Shown: one piece after another, positions 1 to 9,049 of the stretch
Layout of the letters: every line of letters starts with the position of its first letter
Numbering within the stretch: the first letter of the stretch is position 1
Origin: Pelobacter seleniigenes DSM 18267
Lineage (GTDB): Bacteria > Desulfobacterota > Desulfuromonadia > Desulfuromonadales > Geopsychrobacteraceae
Length of the DNA stretch: 64,000 bases
Assembly (NCBI RefSeq): GCF_000711225.1
Contig: NZ_JOMG01000002.1
Location: 2,616,501 to 2,680,500 of the forward strand
Direction: 5' to 3'
Notes under the pieces: generated by a model
What the model saw: the letters and a program-made list of their open reading frames with translations, nothing else
Databases searched by the model: none
Told to the model about the DNA's origin: nothing
Translations under genes and position numbers: made by a program

Positions 1-799
1 CCCGCCATTGGAAATTCTTTGCCATCGCGTCGCCTGGTCCTGCGTCTTTCTGGCCCTGATCATCAGCGCTCAGAAACGTTGGGGTGAGGTGCGACGGATC
101 CTGGTGGCGGCCGGTGAGTGGCAAAAGCTGTGTCTGAGCGGAGCACTGGTCGGTGGTAACTGGCTGGTGTTTATCATCGCTGTCAATAGCGGTCATGTGG
201 TTGAAAGCAGCCTCGGCTATTATATTACGCCGATGGTCAATGTGCTCATCGGTTTTCTGTTCCTTGGCGAGCGGTTCAATTGGCTCCAGGTGACAGCCGT
301 GGTTTTTGCAAGCGTCGGAATCGGCTATTCGCTGCTCGCCTTTGGCGATCTGCCGATTTACGGGCTGACGCTGGCGTTCAGTTTTGCTTTCTACGGCTAT
401 GCCCGCAAAAAAATCAAGGTGGCGCCGATTCCCGGCCTGTTCATTGAGACCATGTTCCTGCTGCTGCCCGCGTTGGCTTATATCGGCTACCGGGCGGTTT
501 TTTCCGGCAGCCTGTTTTTGCAGCAGGCCGATATCAGCTGCTGGTTGATCGGGGCTGGAGTGGTGACCAGCCTGCCGCTCTTGTGTTTTGCCTCGGCCAC
601 ACGGTCCCTGCGGCTTTCAACCATCGGCATCCTGCAATATCTTGCACCGACGATTTCTTTCGGCCTTGGTATCCTGGTTTACGCTGAGCCCTTCGACCAG
701 CATAGCCTGGTCACCTTTGCCCTGATCTGGGCGGGGGTGCTGCTGTATTGTGTCAATGCGCTGCTGCAAATGTCCAGGGCTCCGCACCGGGCCACCTGA
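1..799 (+). CDS. rarD: RarD/EamA-family drug/metabolite transporter, 5' end outside the window
   Basis: Inner-membrane permease of the EamA (DMT) superfamily. The reading frame is already open at base 2 and reads ...PPLEILCHRVAWS, which matches the RarD motif E-I-x-x-H-R-x-x-W-S that lies about 30 residues into the family, so the true start is just left of the window. About 265 codons are visible, against roughly 295 for complete RarD proteins. At least eight hydrophobic segments are visible, and the second EamA half ends in the usual GVLLYC helix. The substrate cannot be predicted; RarD proteins were named from chloramphenicol resistance but are poorly characterised. A terminator lies 275 bases downstream. 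Confidence 0.82.
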   Translation, partial: PPLEILCHRVAWSCVFLALIISAQKRWGEVRRILVAAGEWQKLCLSGALVGGNWLVFIIAVNSGHVVESSLGYYITPMVNVLIGFLFLGERFNWLQVTAVVFASVGIGYSLLAFGDLPIYGLTLAFSFAFYGYARKKIKVAPIPGLFIETMFLLLPALAYIGYRAVFSGSLFLQQADISCWLIGAGVVTSLPLLCFASATRSLRLSTIGILQYLAPTISFGLGILVYAEPFDQHSLVTFALIWAGVLLYCVNALLQMSRAPHRAT

Positions 800-1073
800 G
801 ACCGCAGTTGGGAAGAATCGGCCGGCAATCCCATGGCACTGGCTTTCCGAACCCCTTTTCGACCATGCAGGCGTCCATTGCCGTGCGGTCCGGTTGGCTG
901 TGGTGGGTTTTTGCCACGCTGGCCGTGATTAGCAGGATACTGACCAGTACTGCTCCTCAAAGCCTCCTCATAGAATTCTCCTTGTCCTGAAAAAATCGAT
1001 ATGGGCGCTTCTACCGGTTGCGAACGACTTGTTTGAGCGTCTCTATAGCCCTCTTCTTGCGCTTATTTCGTCA

Positions 1074-1108
1074 GCTGCTGTGACACTAACCCCACAGCAG
1101 CGTTTTTT
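1074..1108 (+). terminator. Intrinsic terminator in the rarD-adh gap
   Basis: The stem GCTGCTGTG/CACAGCAGC (1074-1082 with 1093-1101) has a ten-base loop and is followed by six T residues from 1103. It could end the rarD transcript after a long 3' untranslated region. Confidence 0.6.
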
Positions 1109-1203
1109 CTGTCACCGAATTGTCGCCATCGTTAAATGATCATCGGGTAAGAACCGGGGGCAAGGCCGAAGGGCGCTAGTTTAAGAGTCGCTGGCAGCAA
1201 AAC

Positions 1204-1315
1204 CGGGACTGTCCCGGCACGGGGGCTGTCCCAGGTCTTTGCGGTGTTAACCGCGACAGTTTCATGGCTCGCAAACTCTTGGGACAGCCCCCGATGACCC
1301 TGGGGACAGTCCCGA
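1204..1315. repeat. REP-like inverted repeat built on GGGACTGTCCC
   Basis: Two arms of about 30-37 bases, 1204-1232 and 1279-1315, are imperfect reverse complements of one another. Each holds a GGGACTGTCCC-type palindrome and a GGGGGCTGTCCCA-type block. Such GGGACTGTCCC palindromes are common dispersed intergenic elements in bacteria that carry REP-associated (IS200-like) transposases; none is encoded here. The rest of 800-1644 shows no convincing gene; an 80-codon open frame at 748-990 overlaps rarD and looks random. Confidence 0.55.
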
Positions 1316-1644
1316 GTTTACTGCAAAGTTGCTTAAACCAGCGCCCTTCGGGACAAGGCCTGTTTATGCGTTGTCCGCTTCGGTTGCCAATGTTTTTGTG
1401 TCTTGTCAATCACCCATCCAGGGCGGCAGGCTGTTTTTCAATATCTTGCTAAGGGCTGTAAATGATCCTTGTGCGTAAGTTTCCCGCAGGCAATGAGCCG
1501 TTGGCCGGATAAGATTTGGACAGGTTAATAGCTCTGTGCTACTGTATTTCTGTGCTATAAAGAGGAGCGCTGCTGTTTTTCCGAACACCTTCTGATTCCG
1601 GATTGGGTTATGTCCTCTGGCCGAGAAAGAATGCTGGTTTGGTT

Positions 1645-2805
1645 ATGAACAGTTCATTTCATCTCAGAAAATATGTCACCCCGGAAATCATTTTTGGCAG
1701 AGGTGCGCGTCATTATGTGGGACGCTATGCACAGCAATTCATGGCGACCAAAGTCTTGCTGGTCTCTGATGTAAAAGTCTCTCAAACCAGCTGGTTTGAT
1801 GATGTCAAAAAGAGCCTCACCGAGGCCGATATCTGCTTTGAAGTCTTCACCGGGGTGACGCCAAATCCACGGGTGAGTGAAGTGATGACCGGGGCTGAAC
1901 TCTATCGCAGCGGCGGTTGCAATGTGATCGTTGCCCTGGGTGGCGGCAGTCCGATGGACTGTGCCAAGGGGATCGGCATGGTCAGCTCAAACCGGATGAA
2001 TGTCACGGCTTTTGAAGGAGTCGATCTGATTTCCTCGCCGGTTCCACCGTTGATTTTTATTCCCACCACGGCTGGTTCCTCCGCCGATGTCTCGCAGTTC
2101 TGTATTCTTTCCGATCGCCGGGCGCTGAAGAAGATTGCTATCGTCAGTAAGGCGATTGTCCCAGATGTTGCACTCATTGACCCGGAGACCACCATCTCCA
2201 TGGAAAACTATCTGACGGCCTGCACCGGGGTTGACGGCCTGACTCATGCCATCGAGGCGTTTGTCTCGATGGGCAGCGGCGTCCTGACTGATTCGGCGGC
2301 CCTTGAAGCCATCAGCCTGATCCGGAACAACCTGGCCGAGACCCTCAGGGATCCGGAGAACCTTGACCTGCGCGAGAAAATCATGCTTGGCAGCATGAAG
2401 GCCGGGTTGGCCTTTTCCAACGCCAGCCTTGGCGCGGTCCATGCCATGTCGCACAGCCTCGGTGGCCAGTATGATCTGGCCCATGGCGAATGTAATGCGA
2501 TGTTGCTGGAACATGTGATAGCGTTTAATTTCCCTGCGGCCCCGGAGCGTTTCCGGGTGGTTGCTGAAACCCTTGGGCTGGATGTCAGGGGGCTGGGGGA
2601 TAATGAACTTAAAAATGCCCTGATGACTGATGTGATGAGGTTCAAACGGGAGGTTGGGATTGCTGATCGACTGACCCAGAAAGGCGTGCAGTACGCCGAT
2701 GTCACCGATCTGTCGCGGAAGGCGGTTGCTGATGCCTGCATGCTGACCAATCCGCGCCAGCCGTCCCGACGCGATATCGAGGTTATTTTCGAGGAGGCCA
2801 TGTAG
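1645..2805 (+). CDS. Iron-containing (group III) alcohol dehydrogenase, ErcA-like
   Basis: NAD(P)-dependent, metal-containing alcohol dehydrogenase of 386 residues. The nucleotide-binding GGGS is at about 99-102. The divalent metal ligands expected from FucO are all present: D197, H201 in GLTHAIE, H266 in HAMSHSLGG and H280 in DLAHGE. The usual TTAGTGSE motif is changed to TTAGSSADVS. The ATG at 1645 is chosen because the family starts just before this point; a TTG at 1603 would add 14 unrelated residues. The next gene, 27 bases downstream, is a hybrid sensor kinase, an arrangement that recalls the ercA-ercS' pair of Pseudomonas, where the dehydrogenase is tied to regulation of ethanol oxidation. 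The physiological substrate is unknown. Confidence 0.85.
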   Translation: MNSSFHLRKYVTPEIIFGRGARHYVGRYAQQFMATKVLLVSDVKVSQTSWFDDVKKSLTEADICFEVFTGVTPNPRVSEVMTGAELYRSGGCNVIVALGGGSPMDCAKGIGMVSSNRMNVTAFEGVDLISSPVPPLIFIPTTAGSSADVSQFCILSDRRALKKIAIVSKAIVPDVALIDPETTISMENYLTACTGVDGLTHAIEAFVSMGSGVLTDSAALEAISLIRNNLAETLRDPENLDLREKIMLGSMKAGLAFSNASLGAVHAMSHSLGGQYDLAHGECNAMLLEHVIAFNFPAAPERFRVVAETLGLDVRGLGDNELKNALMTDVMRFKREVGIADRLTQKGVQYADVTDLSRKAVADACMLTNPRQPSRRDIEVIFEEAM

Positions 2806-2832
2806 CCTGAGACTAGCGAAAGCCGGACTGCC

Positions 2833-4461
2833 ATGACAGATTCGCAGGATCATCATACCGAGCACAATGCCGAAAGCGGCCAGGACCATGTGCAGAGCAT
2901 TATCGGGCTGGGAAAATTTTCGGCCCGGAAGAGCTATTACCCTGAATTACAGAAAAAAATCGAAGAACTGCATCAGGAAAAAAATAAATTCGAACGTATT
3001 TTCGCAGAAGCCCTCGGCGGGATCTTTCAAGCCCGTCCCGGTGGCCGGATCCTGGTTGCCAACCCGGCGATGATCCAGCTGTGCGGCTATCCCTCCCTCC
3101 ACGAATTCGAATCCCTTATCGATATTTCCCAGCAACTGTTTGCCAGTGAAGCGGACTATTGCAAACTTGAGAATGAATTGCAGTCAGCCGGGTCGGTTAT
3201 CAGTTTTGAGACCCAATTCCGGTGCTATGATGGCAGCCTCGTCGATGTGCTCCTGAACGCTTCGCTGCGTACCGCGGAGCAGGGGCAATATATCGAGTGC
3301 TTTGTCGAAAATATCACTGAGCGCAAACAGGCTGAAGAGAAACAGTTGCGGCTGAAAAAACTTGAGTCCCTTGGGGTGCTTGCTGGTGGGATTGCACATG
3401 ATTTCAATAACCTGCTCACCGGTTTGCTGGGGAATATTGAAATGGCAAAGATGTATATCCCAGCCGAAAACCGTTCCCAGGCTTTGCTGGATACGGCTAT
3501 CCGTGCTTTGGAGCGGGGTGCCGGGCTGACTGAGCGCTTGATGACCTTTGCCAAAGGCGGCGAGCCGATCAAAGTCAGCCTTCCCCTTGAACCGGTGCTC
3601 AGAGAAAATGCCGAATTTATTCTGCAGGGTGAACTGGCCACCCTCCAGTTTGATGTCGCCCCTGACCTGTGGCCGGTTGCGGCGGATAAAGGGCAGCTCG
3701 GTCAGGTGGTGACCAACCTGGTTCTCAACGCCCAGCAGGCCATGCCCGGAGGGGGGACGATCCTGATCCGGGCCGAGAATATCGATCAGGCCGGAAAGTC
3801 ATTCGTCCGCTTTGCTGTCAGCGATGAAGGGACCGGGATCGATTCAGCGACCCTGGAAAAGATCTTCGATCCCTATTTCACCACCAAGCAGCACGGCAAC
3901 GGCCTGGGCCTGGCGTCCACTTATTCCATCGTCAAAAAACATCAAGGGACCATCTCCGTCACATCCGAGCCCGGGCGAGGAACCACCTTTGTGGTGACCT
4001 TGCCGGCTGCTGAGCGTGCGGTCACTGCGGTTGTGGAACAGGAAAAGCCGATCAAACGACCGCACGGCGAAGCGCCGGCGGTTCTGGTTTTGGAAAGTCA
4101 AGAACTGATTCGCAGTATGACCGCCCATATGTTGGAGGAAATGGGCTACCGGGTCGACCTGGTCGGTGCGGCGGAAGAAGCGCTGCGGCACTGTCGCTGC
4201 GCCCATGGGCAGGGTTGGTTTTTTGCCGCGATGCTGCTTGATCTGAATGCGCCGGGCGCACAGCAGGGGGCCGAGCTGGCCTACGAGATCAGCAGAATCT
4301 GTCCGCAGACCCGGATTATCGCTTCCAGCAGTTACGCCAATGATCCGGTTCTGGTCGACCTCGAACGGTCCGGTTTTTGTGGGGGAATTGTCAAGCCCTT
4401 CCGTTATGCTGAACTCGGTAAAGCTGTCGAAGACGCCTTGAACTCAGACCTGGAATCCTGA
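2833..4461 (+). CDS. PAS-containing hybrid histidine kinase with C-terminal receiver
   Basis: Cytosolic sensor kinase of 542 residues with no membrane segment. A short coiled coil (about 38-55) leads into one PAS domain (about 53-165). The dimerisation/phosphoacceptor box contains GGIAHDFNNLL with His189, followed by an HATPase_c domain with an N box (NLVLNAQQAM), DEGTGI and a GNGLGL lid. A receiver domain fills about 415-540, with Asp470 as likely phosphosite and Lys521 in VKPF; the usual acidic pair near its start is replaced by ESQE. It follows the iron alcohol dehydrogenase closely and they probably share a transcript that ends at the terminator just after the gene. The signal is unknown; an alcohol- or redox-related cue is an inference from the ErcS'-like context. 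Confidence 0.85.
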   Translation: MTDSQDHHTEHNAESGQDHVQSIIGLGKFSARKSYYPELQKKIEELHQEKNKFERIFAEALGGIFQARPGGRILVANPAMIQLCGYPSLHEFESLIDISQQLFASEADYCKLENELQSAGSVISFETQFRCYDGSLVDVLLNASLRTAEQGQYIECFVENITERKQAEEKQLRLKKLESLGVLAGGIAHDFNNLLTGLLGNIEMAKMYIPAENRSQALLDTAIRALERGAGLTERLMTFAKGGEPIKVSLPLEPVLRENAEFILQGELATLQFDVAPDLWPVAADKGQLGQVVTNLVLNAQQAMPGGGTILIRAENIDQAGKSFVRFAVSDEGTGIDSATLEKIFDPYFTTKQHGNGLGLASTYSIVKKHQGTISVTSEPGRGTTFVVTLPAAERAVTAVVEQEKPIKRPHGEAPAVLVLESQELIRSMTAHMLEEMGYRVDLVGAAEEALRHCRCAHGQGWFFAAMLLDLNAPGAQQGAELAYEISRICPQTRIIASSSYANDPVLVDLERSGFCGGIVKPFRYAELGKAVEDALNSDLES

Positions 4462-4494
4462 CCTCGGCAACAGGTTCAGGGCAGAGGGATCTGT

Positions 4495-4530
4495 ACTTCC
4501 GTCAGACCGGGTGGTCTGACGGAAGTTTTT
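4495..4530. terminator. Bidirectional terminator between the kinase and autotransporter genes
   Basis: A perfect 14-base stem, ACTTCCGTCAGACC pairing with GGTCTGACGGAAGT, has a loop of only a few bases and a T-run on the plus strand. It sits between convergent genes and probably stops both transcripts. Confidence 0.8.
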
Positions 4531-4541
4531 GCTTTGGCCGA

Positions 4542-7500
4542 TCAGAAGAAGCGGGCGTGAAACAGCAGCCAGACACTGTTGGTGCTGGTTTCATCGCCAT
4601 ACTCGCCGTTGAAGGCCAGTTCGAGGCTATGCAACTGGCCATGGGCTTCAATCCCGGCGGCAACGGTCCAGCTCAAATCATCCACCGCCGAAGAGACCTG
4701 GCTGGTGCCCGAGCCGACCACGGACTGGTCGATCTTGATTTCGTTGTCCGTCAGCAGGCAGCGCATTCCCACCGCCAGGTGCGGGGTGAGCATGGTGGCT
4801 CCGTTCTGGACATTGGTGCGCCAGCCGAGGGAGGAAACCAACGCCAACTGATGTTCGTTCAGTTCTCCCACATGAGTGTCCCACGCGCTGTCCTCAGCAT
4901 CGGTGGTAAACCCTTGCCGATAGATCCACTGGTAGGACAGACCAATCTCCGGAAGCACCAGCAGCGCTTCGTTGGTCAGCGGATAGCCGGCCATCAGTTC
5001 CCCGCTGATACCGAAGCTGTTGTAATCGGCCTGTTCCCGGCTATCCAGGGACAGACCGGTGCGGCCGGCATAATCATGGCTGCTGTAAAATCCGTTCAGC
5101 TGACCGCGGATAATCCCCTGATCCTGCTCGACGAGACTGTGAAATCCTGCAAACAGGACGCTCTGATCTTCGGAGTTTGCGCTGAACCCGGTTCCGTTGA
5201 AATCGACGCTCCCCTGGCTGTAGCCCAGATGATAACCAAAGAAACTATCCTGATACTGGTCCTGAAAGCCGACAATAAAGCCGTGTTGACTGGAATCGTA
5301 ACCACCGTTGCTGCTGTCCAGTGTGCTGCTTGACATGAACGGGATTAGGAAAAAGTTCATTTCCGGCAGATCTTCCGAATCCTCGTAACTGTTGATCACA
5401 CCGCCTGCGGAAAACCTGCGGGGAGCGTTGCCAGTAGTTTCCAGGTATTGGTTAGCCAGATGTTGGTTCAGCAGCCCGGAAAACAGGTTCAGGGTGCTGT
5501 GCAGTTGGTTGACGGACTCCAGAAACGGAGAAGAGGACGGCGCATAGGTCAGAGTGACGGTGTCATCGCTGCTGCTTAAGGTGTCCTGATCGTCATAACC
5601 GACCACGACATTGGGGTTGAGAACTGAGACGGAACCGAAGCTGCCAACCACGTCGCCGCTGCCGGCAAAGATCGAATACGCGGTATTCCAACTGAAATCA
5701 TCCCCGGACACCAGGTCCAGGGTGACATCGTTGAGGGAGAGGGTTGCAGAATCGGCAATATAGATGGAACCGATGGTGGCATCCCCATCCAGGGTCAGGG
5801 TATAGCTGTCGACCAGGGAAACGGTCGATCCGGAGCTGATGTAGACTTCATAGGCTTCAGTACCGGCGCTGACGCTGATGGAGCCGCTGTTGCTCAGGGT
5901 CAGTTCGGTCCCGTCAAGGAAGATGCCGTAGGCATTAGAGTCGGCGCTGACAGCGATGGACCCGCTGTTACTGACATTGTCCGTCGCGGAAATGCCGTAC
6001 GCCGTCGAACTGCCCGAGGCGCTGGAGTTGCTGGCTGCCACATTGATAGTACCGCTGTTGGTGACAGCGGCGCTGCTGAAAATACCGTAAGCGGTGGCGC
6101 TGTCGGCAGCGTTGGCCGCACTGACTGAGACAGCGATGGTGCCACTGTTGGTTACCGTATCCGTGGTGGATATCCCATAGGCGGTGGTGTCCGCCGTTGT
6201 CGCGTCCGCGCTGCCGGTTGCCGCCACGGAAATGTTTCCGCTGTTACTGACCGTAGAGGCGCTGAAAATGCCGTAGGCGGTGGTTTCGACTTCGTCCGAA
6301 CCGCTTCCGGCACTGGCGCTTACAGTGATACTGCCACTGTTGCTGACACTATCGGTTGCGTTCAGCCCATAGGCATTGACTGCGGCAGTGGTGGAGTCGC
6401 TGGCTCCGGTCGCGGTGACGGCGATGGTTCCACTGTTAGCAGTGGTGCTGCCGGCGGAAATCCCGTAGGCGGTGGTGACCGCCGTCGTCGCGCTGCTGGC
6501 GCCGCTGATGGTGGTGGAGATTGTTCCGCTGTTGCTGACGGCGGCACTGGTCAGAATTCCGTATCCGCTGGTGGCGGCCGTCTCCGCGTCGCTGGCACCG
6601 CTGGCACCGCTGGCGGTAATGGTCAGTGTTGCCGTATTGGCCACCGTCCCCGAGCTGATGATGCCGGCTGCAGTTGTCGCGGCTGCCGATGTTGTGCCGC
6701 CCGCCGTGCCACCTTTGGCGGTAACGCTGATGGTGCCTTGATTGGTGACCGTAGCCCCGTCGGTCAGGTCATAGATTCCATAGGCGGTTAGCGCTGCCGA
6801 GGCTTCAGCCGCACTGCTGGTCGCCGTGCCTCCGGAAGCGTCGATGCTTATGGTGCCGCTGTTGGTGATGTCGCCTTCTGCTGCAATGCCGTACAGCGTA
6901 CTGTCTGCAGTGGCTGCGCCGCTGCTGCTGGCTGCGCCGCTGCTGCTGGTTGCGCTGCCGCCTGTGCTTTCAATGCTGATAGCGCCGCTGTTGGTCACGC
7001 TGCCGGCGCTGTAAATCCCGGCGCCGCTGGTCGATGCTGCTGCCGAGCTGTCCCCGCTGGCGATTCCGCCGCTCAGGGAAAGGGCGATGGTGCCGCTGTT
7101 ACTGACCGAAGCTGCATTCAAGCCATAGCCCGTAACCTCGGCTGATGCACTGGTCCCTGCCTCGGCACTCGAACCGGTGATGGTGACGCTGACTGCGCCG
7201 CTGTTGGTGAGGGCGTCGCTGGAATAAATACCGCTGCTCGCAAGGTCCGCCTCGGCAAAGGATGAGCTGGAGATGGCGCTGCCGCCGACCGAATAAATCT
7301 TGATCGCCCCCTGATTAGTCAGCCTGCCGTTGGCCAAAGAGTAAAGCCCGTACACGGCAAAAGAAGTGTTATCCATATCTCCGGAACTGTCGCCGGTGGC
7401 CGTGATCGAGTAATCGTCCTGATTTAGTAGCGCGGTCGAGGTATCGTCCAGTTCAAGACCGTAAACAATCGCATCATCGCCAAGTCCCGTTTTCAAAACG

Positions 7501-7595
7501 GTTACTTCGTCAGCTGAGGCTGTTGACAACGAGAACAGACAATACATGAGGACGGTCAGGCTGCTCCGTGAAAAATAATGGCCGGGCTTCTTCAT
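4542..7595 (-). CDS. Autotransporter: repeat-rich passenger plus C-terminal beta-barrel
   Basis: Surface protein of 1017 residues. The signal peptide covers about 1-28, with likely cleavage after STASA. The passenger, about 30-640, consists of roughly 15 or more degenerate repeats of 35-40 residues with the pattern AYGI-x-S-x-x-x-V-x-NSGTI-x-V-x-A-x-G, rich in Ser, Thr, Ala and Gly and almost without charge or Cys, as expected for a right-handed beta-helix. The last 300 or so residues form the autotransporter translocation barrel, ending in aromatic FHARFF. A GGAG motif precedes the ATG. The function is unknown; adhesion is the commonest role for such passengers. The DNA repeats are diverged, so this is an old tandem expansion, but it could still vary in copy number between strains. 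Confidence 0.85.
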   Translation of the reverse strand: MKKPGHYFSRSSLTVLMYCLFSLSTASADEVTVLKTGLGDDAIVYGLELDDTSTALLNQDDYSITATGDSSGDMDNTSFAVYGLYSLANGRLTNQGAIKIYSVGGSAISSSSFAEADLASSGIYSSDALTNSGAVSVTITGSSAEAGTSASAEVTGYGLNAASVSNSGTIALSLSGGIASGDSSAAASTSGAGIYSAGSVTNSGAISIESTGGSATSSSGAASSSGAATADSTLYGIAAEGDITNSGTISIDASGGTATSSAAEASAALTAYGIYDLTDGATVTNQGTISVTAKGGTAGGTTSAAATTAAGIISSGTVANTATLTITASGASGASDAETAATSGYGILTSAAVSNSGTISTTISGASSATTAVTTAYGISAGSTTANSGTIAVTATGASDSTTAAVNAYGLNATDSVSNSGSITVSASAGSGSDEVETTAYGIFSASTVSNSGNISVAATGSADATTADTTAYGISTTDTVTNSGTIAVSVSAANAADSATAYGIFSSAAVTNSGTINVAASNSSASGSSTAYGISATDNVSNSGSIAVSADSNAYGIFLDGTELTLSNSGSISVSAGTEAYEVYISSGSTVSLVDSYTLTLDGDATIGSIYIADSATLSLNDVTLDLVSGDDFSWNTAYSIFAGSGDVVGSFGSVSVLNPNVVVGYDDQDTLSSSDDTVTLTYAPSSSPFLESVNQLHSTLNLFSGLLNQHLANQYLETTGNAPRRFSAGGVINSYEDSEDLPEMNFFLIPFMSSSTLDSSNGGYDSSQHGFIVGFQDQYQDSFFGYHLGYSQGSVDFNGTGFSANSEDQSVLFAGFHSLVEQDQGIIRGQLNGFYSSHDYAGRTGLSLDSREQADYNSFGISGELMAGYPLTNEALLVLPEIGLSYQWIYRQGFTTDAEDSAWDTHVGELNEHQLALVSSLGWRTNVQNGATMLTPHLAVGMRCLLTDNEIKIDQSVVGSGTSQVSSAVDDLSWTVAAGIEAHGQLHSLELAFNGEYGDETSTNSVWLLFHARFF

Positions 7596-8001
7596 AAGGG
7601 GTCTCCAGATGATCGGGATAGATGGACAAGACTTAAAGCATGACAGTAGTTCCTATACGGGTATCTCGGATGAAGCAGGATGTTGATGAAGTCGCTTTCT
7701 GTATCGACAGGTTTCGATTGTGGATATTTTGTCAAGAAAGTCTGACGGTTTAGCGGCGGGAATGTTACGTGGTGCGTTATTGCTGCTTCAGCACCATTGT
7801 GGGGGCAATCCAGCAAAATTTCAGCAGCTGTGTGAAGCGGTCATGCCCCGGACTTTGCCGGTCGTGCTGAACAGCACAACGCTTTGCTGCGACGGGTGGA
7901 AGCCATAGCGGCCTGCCCGGCTCTCTGATCGGGCTGGCCCGGTGTGCGGCCGCTCGAGGCTGTCGGCAGTTGCCCTGCCAACGTTAGCCGGCTGGTACTG
8001 C
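7596..8001. other. Intergenic region upstream of the autotransporter gene
   Basis: About 400 bases lie between the divergent autotransporter start and the end of the tautomerase gene. I see no convincing gene; a plus-strand open frame at 7720-7908 has no recognisable motif or good ribosome site. The promoter of the autotransporter gene should lie here, but no clear -35/-10 pair stands out. Confidence 0.4.
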
Positions 8002-8400
8002 TCAGTCTGCGAGGGGATCTTCCCCCTGCTGCCAGCCGGCAAGGTATTTCTCCAAAAGGTGAAAATCCTCCCCTTTGTGCTCGGTCAGAGTGACGTACAT
8101 ATGCTCCTTGGGGATCTTCCAGGTGTCGTGGAGCAGGTCCATGAATCCCAGGACCAGGGTCCGGCGTTGTTCCATGGTTCGCCCCTGGCGAATATCGGCG
8201 TTGACCAGGGCCACCCCTTTTTCCGGATGTTTGACCCGGCCGATGGACAGGTTATGCGTACCGAACTCACGAATGGAGATGCTGATATGGTCGGTTCCGG
8301 TATCCATGACTGTGGCGAAGAGCTGCCGAACCTGTTCAGCAAAGCTGACCTTGTCGGCATCGTTAAGCGTGCGATTGATCTCAAATTGCAGGTGCGGCAT
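8002..8400 (-). CDS. Tautomerase/MIF-superfamily enzyme
   Basis: 132-residue protein of the tautomerase superfamily. The second residue is proline (MPHLQFEI), which becomes the N-terminal catalytic base after Met removal, as in 4-oxalocrotonate tautomerase, cis-CaaD and malonate semialdehyde decarboxylase. The length of about 130 residues fits the fused two-unit subgroup rather than the 60-residue single-domain 4-OT. A conserved arginine, expected for substrate carboxylate binding, may be one of those in the IREFGTHNLSIGR region. The strong AAGGAGGAG site just upstream fixes the start. It stands alone, so the substrate cannot be inferred. Confidence 0.8.
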   Translation of the reverse strand: MPHLQFEINRTLNDADKVSFAEQVRQLFATVMDTGTDHISISIREFGTHNLSIGRVKHPEKGVALVNADIRQGRTMEQRRTLVLGFMDLLHDTWKIPKEHMYVTLTEHKGEDFHLLEKYLAGWQQGEDPLAD

Positions 8401-8789
8401 AGCTCCTCCTTGCTGGAGTAGGACTCGGTTCTGAGTCTATATTGCTGAGTATAGCAGGCAATCACCATTCCCCCGGTCCGGGAATAAATAAATTATTATT
8501 CCATACAGTTCGGTCCGGGCCATTAAGTGGATCTTTTTTTCCTTTATTTGCAGTCTGTTAGCCGTTTTTTGCACGCTTTGTCAGGGCTATCCTGGCGCGG
8601 CGGATGTATAGCCAAAATATACAATTTAGCATCTGAATAAAGACTGTCTGGCTCTCTTTTTTTGCGTTTAATGTCAGTGATATCAAGATGTTATCTTGTG
8701 ATCGGGCGGCTCTCTCAATGGCTTGGCATGATCTCTGCTTATACTAAGGACAAAACCGTTTCGCTTTTGCGGATTGACAGGAGGACGCC
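8401..8789. other. Intergenic region holding a sigma-54 promoter
   Basis: AT-rich spacer between the divergent tautomerase gene and the small membrane protein operon. The only strong signal is the -24/-12 element at 8724-8738. No open frame with a ribosome site was seen. Confidence 0.5.
8724..8738 (+). promoter_or_regulatory. Sigma-54 (RpoN) promoter of the small membrane protein operon
   Basis: TGGCATGATCTCTGC matches the -24/-12 consensus TGGCACGNNNNTTGC except at two positions, and keeps the invariant GG and GC exactly ten bases apart. Transcription would start near 8750, about 40 bases before the ATG at 8790. The controlling activator is unknown. Confidence 0.65.
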
Positions 8790-9017
8790 ATGAAAAGATT
8801 TTTACGCCAGTTCCCAGTTGTTTTGCTCTCCCTGCCGACCACTGCCTTTGCCGCGGAGTCGGCCGGAGCCGGTGAGGGAAGCTTGCTGTTATCGTTGTTT
8901 ATCGGCTTCTTTGCGCTGATTATCGTTTTTCAGTTGGTTCCAGCCACGCTGATGCTGATCGGCATGTTGCGGGGGCTGTTTGGCCGCGATCAGAAAAAAG
9001 TCGAAACGCATCGTTAA
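8790..9017 (+). CDS. Small exported/membrane protein, first paralogue
   Basis: 75 residues. An N-terminal signal sequence with likely cleavage after TTAFAA is followed by a short Gly/Glu linker, one strong membrane helix (LLLSLFIGFFALIIVFQLVP, about 32-52) and a basic cytoplasmic-type tail ending RDQKKVETHR. A second copy with the same helix pattern (L-L-x-L-F-x-G-F-x-A-L-x-I-V-x-Q-L-x-P) forms the C-terminal part of the next gene. AGGAGG precedes the ATG, and a sigma-54 promoter lies 50 bases upstream. The family is not recognised. A role in the envelope is all the sequence supports. Confidence 0.7.
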   Translation: MKRFLRQFPVVLLSLPTTAFAAESAGAGEGSLLLSLFIGFFALIIVFQLVPATLMLIGMLRGLFGRDQKKVETHR

Positions 9018-9049
9018 GTGTGACGCTTGTGCAGAGAAAGGTGGCAGCC

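Noticed and set aside
748-990. 80-codon open frame after rarD
   Set aside because: It overlaps rarD, has no ribosome site at its start and no recognisable pattern.
5880-7300. Direct DNA repeats resembling a repeat array or CRISPR
   Set aside because: They are diverged codon-level repeats inside an intact autotransporter frame, with no constant repeat or spacer length.
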